Assembly: GCA_016787575.1 (NCBI GenBank)
Contig: JAEUUO010000009.1
Span: 1-64,000 of the forward strand
DNA: 64,000 bases
Origin: Saprospiraceae bacterium
GTDB taxonomy: Bacteria > Bacteroidota > Bacteroidia > Chitinophagales > Saprospiraceae
Direction of reading: 5' to 3'
Of this stretch, positions 60,016 through 64,000 are shown in pieces. The first letter of the stretch is position 1; every line of letters begins with the position of its first letter. A model generated the notes under the pieces. The model did not search any database. It saw only the letters and a list, made by a program, of their open reading frames with translations, and was not told the origin of the DNA. The translations under genes were made by a program, and so were the position numbers.

Positions 60016-61437
60016 TCAAAACAGCTGGTTGCAGACCAAAACATGAATTTTTTTATCAATTTGTTTAATTTCTGTATAAGTTTTTAGAAATTTTACAAGC
60101 ATGCTTGAATCTTTAACTGGTTCCTTTATTATAATAAATCGCGGATTTTGTTTTAAAATATGATCTGCTTCTTCATTTAAATCAACTTGAAGAGCATCTA
60201 TATGTTCTGGATTCCAAAGTAATGAAGAATGAATGTATGGGCTTGGACTTTTTAATTTTAATAAATAATAAAGTATGTGAGCTGAATTTCCAGTATAAAT
60301 TTGTTCACCAGGTTTTAACTCCTTCTTTAAATAACTATACAATTCTGTGATATCTGTATTTCTGTTAGAATAACTTAGTTTTTGAAAATATAAAATAAGC
60401 GGAAGTATCACAATGCAGGTATATGAAAGTATTCTTTTGTTATTAATAAATAATTTTGTTTTATAAAGTTCAATACTTCCAATTCCAGATAAAATACTTA
60501 TTGGAATCATTGCTTGAATAAAATAATGACTAAAGCCTTTACCTGGCAACAAAATGATAATTAAATCAAAAAGAACCCATATGTAAAATAAAATAGATAA
60601 ACAATCTCTTCGATTCCTCAAATGTTTAAAACCAGCAATTGCAAGTAAGATCCAAATAAAATAGCGGCCACAAAAATCTCCTACAAATAGCAAGCTATTC
60701 GATAAGGTAATTTCTGATGGATATCGACTTAATACATCAAAATTGAAATAATAGAATTTATCTAATAATTTGTAATAATAAAAATAGGCCAACATCATAC
60801 TAATTGGCAAAGTAAAACCAAGTATTAATTTTATTAATTTGAAAATGAGTTGACGATTTAAATTATTTTGAAACAATGCTTGAATGATTAAAAACGACCC
60901 AATTACACCAGCTTCTGCTAAGGCCACATATTTTGTTATAAAGGCAAATCCTAACAGCAAACCGGCTATAATTTCTATATGTTTGGATTTATTAAATAAT
61001 ACGAGATAAATTGCTACTAAATTAAAGAGATTGAAATAAATCTCAGTATTGGGACTAACGCCCCAATTTTTAAAAATCGAAACAAGAAAAATATAAGAAA
61101 TACTTCCAAACCAAGATGCATCGTGTTTCTGAGTACTTTTAAGTATAAATTTAAATATAAAAATTGCAGTTATTCCAATCAAAACTGAAGCAAATAGTCT
61201 CGTAATACCAATCGATCCAAAACTCAATAGGCCAAGTAATTGGTAAATCCAGAATATGCCTATAGGTTTAGTGTCAATTACATCTTTTAAATAGATGGAC
61301 CCTTGCGAAAGGTCCCTGGCAATAATCAGATAGGTGGACTCATCGTGATCAATGACGGATGGAAAAAAACTCCAAAACCTAAAAATGATTGCTAAGGTGG
61401 GTAATAAAAAGCAAGGATTCGTGATAATTTTTTTCAA
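60016..61437 (-). CDS. ArnT/PMT-like membrane glycosyltransferase (GT39-type)
   Basis: 473 residues with about ten membrane helices. The first periplasmic loop has DHDESTYLIIARDLSQGSIYLKD, the acidic 'DE..Y...A' motif of polyprenyl-phosphate-sugar dependent transferases. A periplasmic C-terminal domain follows (KPGEQIYTGNSAHILYYL). Such enzymes add sugars to lipid A, proteins or polymers in the periplasm. Acceptor unknown. It starts four bases after the GT4 gene stop on the same strand and belongs to the 60-64 kb cluster. Confidence 0.85.
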   Translation of the reverse strand: MKKIITNPCFLLPTLAIIFRFWSFFPSVIDHDESTYLIIARDLSQGSIYLKDVIDTKPIGIFWIYQLLGLLSFGSIGITRLFASVLIGITAIFIFKFILKSTQKHDASWFGSISYIFLVSIFKNWGVSPNTEIYFNLFNLVAIYLVLFNKSKHIEIIAGLLLGFAFITKYVALAEAGVIGSFLIIQALFQNNLNRQLIFKLIKLILGFTLPISMMLAYFYYYKLLDKFYYFNFDVLSRYPSEITLSNSLLFVGDFCGRYFIWILLAIAGFKHLRNRRDCLSILFYIWVLFDLIIILLPGKGFSHYFIQAMIPISILSGIGSIELYKTKLFINNKRILSYTCIVILPLILYFQKLSYSNRNTDITELYSYLKKELKPGEQIYTGNSAHILYYLLKLKSPSPYIHSSLLWNPEHIDALQVDLNEEADHILKQNPRFIIIKEPVKDSSMLVKFLKTYTEIKQIDKKIHVLVCNQLF

Positions 61438-61441
61438 TTGA

Positions 61442-62578
61442 TCAGATTTCTAAGAGGTTTTTATAATACTGTATCAATTGATCCTGAATTGTCGAATTAT
61501 TGAAATGTAACTCTGCATACATATAGGTTTTTTCAATGGAAGTTTTTTTAAATTCTGGATCACTTACTAATTTTTCAATTTGCAAAGAGAGCTCGTCTGA
61601 TTTATCAGGATTGAAATAATTACAATCGGGTCCTCCAGCTTCGGGCAGAGACGAGCTGTTACTGGTAATAATTGCTGTTTTACTAAAGGCCGCTTCAAGG
61701 ATCGGAATACCAAATCCTTCATATCGGGATGGATAAATAAAAATTTCTGCAGCTTGATAAACAGCACTCAATTCTTGAACACTTTTTAAGTCGTGTACAA
61801 ATACAATTTGATTTAGAATTTTATAATTTGTTGCTTTATTTAATAATTCTTGTTTGAAAGCGGAGTTTCTCCCTACAATAACCAATGGAATTTTCAGATC
61901 ATTGGGCAGTTGGGAATAAGCATCAATTAATATTAATAAATTTTTTCGTTGCTCAATGCTTCCCACATAGAGATAATATTGATTTGGTAGTTTGTATTTA
62001 TTTAAAATACTTTTTTTGTAAGCCGAATTTTTTTCAATTTTGAATTCAGGATTGCAGCTTTGATAGAGCACTTTAATTTTGTCTGGGTTTGTAGCATAAT
62101 ATTGACAAATATCATTTTTAGAACTTTCTGAACAGGCCAAAATTAGATCAGCATGTTTACAAGCGTATTTAGATTTCAAGTTATAAATAAGACGATCTAT
62201 GAAAGGGTAGGTATTCGGGTAAATTTTAAAAATTAAATCATGAATTGTAACAATAGATTTTATTTTATTTTTTGGAAAATTAAAGGGAATTTCATTGCTT
62301 AAACCATGATAAAGATTTATTTCATCTTTAATCAAGTCATTTGAAATGCCATAAGACCTCCAAGCTATCTTTATTGCATTTGAAGGAAGGTGAACTTTAA
62401 ATAAATCAGAATGGAAATAATTGGTAGACAGCTCACGATTTATAGAAGGCGTATATAAATGAAATTCAAAGTCTGGATTTTTGGAAGGTAGATCTTGTAA
62501 TAAATTACGACTGTAATTACCCAGACCTGTAAAATTGTTAAATACTCTTTTTGCATCGAATCCAATCTTCAACTTCAT
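61442..62578 (-). CDS. Glycosyltransferase family 4
   Basis: 378 residues from the ATG at 62578 (MKLKIGFDAKRVFNNFTGLG, the normal GT4 start); the frame opens 16 codons earlier inside the previous gene. The nucleotide-sugar domain has YYLYVGSIEQRKNLLILIDA, KIPLVIVGRNS, and PSRYEGFGIPILEAAFSKTA with SSLPEAGG (the E-x7-E site). It adds a sugar to a growing glycan in the cytoplasm. Between two membrane glycosyltransferase genes, so it is probably part of a cell-surface glycan or glycoprotein pathway. Confidence 0.9.
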   Translation of the reverse strand: MKLKIGFDAKRVFNNFTGLGNYSRNLLQDLPSKNPDFEFHLYTPSINRELSTNYFHSDLFKVHLPSNAIKIAWRSYGISNDLIKDEINLYHGLSNEIPFNFPKNKIKSIVTIHDLIFKIYPNTYPFIDRLIYNLKSKYACKHADLILACSESSKNDICQYYATNPDKIKVLYQSCNPEFKIEKNSAYKKSILNKYKLPNQYYLYVGSIEQRKNLLILIDAYSQLPNDLKIPLVIVGRNSAFKQELLNKATNYKILNQIVFVHDLKSVQELSAVYQAAEIFIYPSRYEGFGIPILEAAFSKTAIITSNSSSLPEAGGPDCNYFNPDKSDELSLQIEKLVSDPEFKKTSIEKTYMYAELHFNNSTIQDQLIQYYKNLLEI

Positions 62579-62579
62579 T

Positions 62580-64000
62580 CTAGTTCGTATTACCTGATAT
62601 TGAATTTGCAACCCTGTAAATGGCATAATCCTCGTTGTTAAAAACGCAGGGATAGTCTAATTTTATTTCAGTTCCAAGGGCTCTTTTAAGGATTACCACA
62701 TATTTTAGTCCTAATTTTATTGCAGCCTCGAGGTATTCTTTTTCCATGATTTTTTCGTTGGTTTCAACCCAACCTTTACGATGTGCAAAATACATTGGAG
62801 TTGGAAACAATCCGCTGTTTATCATTATTAACTCTGATTTTATTGAAAATGAATCCAGGCTGTTTTCAAGATTTTCCAATTTAGCAAAATTTTCTTTAAT
62901 TCTAAAATCGTGTTTTTGATTTATAAAACCTTCAAAACCTATAATAATTAAAATCAAATAAATATATAAATTATTTTTAATTAAGCTCAATCCATATGCG
63001 GCCAAAAGGCACATCACAGGTACGAAAGGTATAATGTAATATTCGTGATGTGCAAAAGTCCAGCCTGATTTGCACATAATTATAAAAAATGAACAAAAAC
63101 TGATCGCAAGAACACATAGATATGTTTTGTTTTTATCATAGATTGCCTGAAGGATTCCAAGAATAAAAAATACAAAAGCAATGTATTTTATGCCGCTGGA
63201 ATAAAATTTTTTTAGACTGTCAGACCAATATAATATAATTTCATTGAACCCTTCCACCAAGGGCTTTCCCATAAAAAAATGCCAAAAGCCATATGATTGC
63301 ACCAAATGAGGAACCCAATAAAAATACCAAATAGCAGGAAAAATTAACATGAGGATACTTGTAAGTATAAAATTAAATTTGGTCCGAATGCTATGCTGAT
63401 TGTTTAATATAAGCAGTATAAAAATCGACAATAAATAGGCTGAACTTAATTTGCTTAAAATCCCAATAGAACCAAGAATAAAGTAAATAAACAAATTTAT
63501 ATTTTTAGATGAATTCTCAAAATAGTTTGTTCCATAATACAGGGCTGCTATTATAAAAGACATAGAAAACGTATCTGGCATTATTTTACGAGAATAGCTA
63601 AACCATATTGAAAACAACAAAATAAAAGTAGCATACTTAGCTATTTCAAGATTAAAATATTTTTGAATCAGTTTGAAAAAAAACCAGATGCCAAAACTTG
63701 ATACAATTAAATTAATGAGACGACCATACCAATGTTCGTAACCAAATATTTTTGATACGGTGTAAATTAAATAGTTGAAAATTGGAAACTCCATTCCTGT
63801 AATGCCGGTTTTTTCACCAGCTATGTCAAGGCGTGGGTAAAAAATATTTGCATCGATTTCTAAAAAATTGCGGGCAACCATACAAACGGTAGTTTGGCGC
63901 CAATTATGTGCAAACTCTAGTGGTGGTCTGGTAATTCCATGCAATCGAATGATGAAAAAAAGTAGAATCCAAAATCGAATATCTAACAGGAGATTGTTGA
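62580..64000 (-). CDS. GT39-like membrane glycosyltransferase, N-terminus outside window
   Basis: At least 473 codons are visible. The frame can be read to the window edge: upstream of the TTG at 63944 the in-frame residues are LLLDIRFWILLFFIIRL, a clear first membrane helix, so the TTG is not the start and the true start is beyond 64000. The first loop has HGITRPPLEFAHNWRQT, the position of the acidic/aromatic substrate loop, and about ten further helices follow. Its stop is one base before the next gene's start codon. Donor and acceptor unknown. Confidence 0.85.
   Translation of the reverse strand, partial: NNLLLDIRFWILLFFIIRLHGITRPPLEFAHNWRQTTVCMVARNFLEIDANIFYPRLDIAGEKTGITGMEFPIFNYLIYTVSKIFGYEHWYGRLINLIVSSFGIWFFFKLIQKYFNLEIAKYATFILLFSIWFSYSRKIMPDTFSMSFIIAALYYGTNYFENSSKNINLFIYFILGSIGILSKLSSAYLLSIFILLILNNQHSIRTKFNFILTSILMLIFPAIWYFYWVPHLVQSYGFWHFFMGKPLVEGFNEIILYWSDSLKKFYSSGIKYIAFVFFILGILQAIYDKNKTYLCVLAISFCSFFIIMCKSGWTFAHHEYYIIPFVPVMCLLAAYGLSLIKNNLYIYLILIIIGFEGFINQKHDFRIKENFAKLENLENSLDSFSIKSELIMINSGLFPTPMYFAHRKGWVETNEKIMEKEYLEAAIKLGLKYVVILKRALGTEIKLDYPCVFNNEDYAIYRVANSISGNTN

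Noticed and set aside
63942..63944. TTG at 63942-63944 as the start of the last glycosyltransferase
   Set aside because: The frame continues upstream with a hydrophobic helix, so the gene is simply cut by the window edge.
1..64000. tRNA, rRNA or CRISPR genes
   Set aside because: No T-loop-like GGTTCGAATC segments with flanking stems, no rRNA-like stretches and no regularly spaced repeats were seen.

Overview
The window is AT-rich DNA from a member of the Bacteroidota. The evidence is gliding/type IX secretion genes (gldE, gldD), C-terminal type IX sorting domains on at least four secreted proteins, TAnnTTTG -7 promoter boxes close to start codons, start codons without Shine-Dalgarno sequences, ECF sigma factors paired with envelope proteins, and many PorT-like and BamA-like outer-membrane barrels. 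A polyhydroxyalkanoate (PHA) locus with a class III synthase is uncommon in this phylum and points, by inference only, to a Saprospiraceae-like organism. No rRNA, tRNA or CRISPR was seen.

Layout. 1-3.7 kb: right end of an IS3-type element, a dispersed repeat, then the PHA locus (phaJ divergent from phaE-phaC), a 115-bp tandem repeat and a perfect palindrome that matches the ParB-binding site parS. 3.7-12.7 kb: metallo-beta-lactamase-fold hydrolase, a large peptidase-like/propeller/barrel protein, an outer-membrane protein, a lipoprotein and a four-repeat cysteine-rich secreted protein. 12.8-20.1 kb: prfA, small enzymes, a glycosyltransferase, an ECF sigma factor with a very small partner, a thioredoxin-MsrA-like fusion, mtaB and a PorT-like protein. 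20.2-26.9 kb: lgt-like, mutY, ssb, gldE, gldD, then a convergent ECF sigma/trans-envelope partner pair. 27-28.8 kb: hydrolase and ctaA. 29.3-37.4 kb: a ten-gene, mostly overlapping operon (dtd, mazG-like, ABC permease, GAF-SpoIIE phosphatase, TM2-TPR, CBS-ACT, BamA-like, nadK, cyclase, membrane protein). 37.6-43.5 kb: a gingipain-like protein lacking its catalytic dyad, and a BlaI-BlaR1(M56)-PDZ operon with a palindromic operator. 43.7-48.1 kb: PaiB-like protein, membrane proteins, a LexA-like repressor divergent from dinB, and ogt. 48.2-53 kb: two tandem CRTAC1-type lipoproteins. 53.3-59.9 kb: tocopherol-cyclase-like protein, PanE-like reductase, S9 peptidase, small lipoprotein, secreted type IX cargo, membrane protein. 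60-64 kb: glycosyltransferase cluster that runs off the window.

How the genes fit together. PhaJ can feed (R)-3-hydroxyacyl-CoA from beta-oxidation to the PhaE-PhaC synthase. GldD/GldE and the sorting-domain proteins belong to type IX secretion and gliding. The two ECF systems, BlaI/BlaR1 and the S24 repressor are separate envelope or stress sensors. The parS site suggests, but does not prove, that the window lies in the origin-proximal part of the chromosome.
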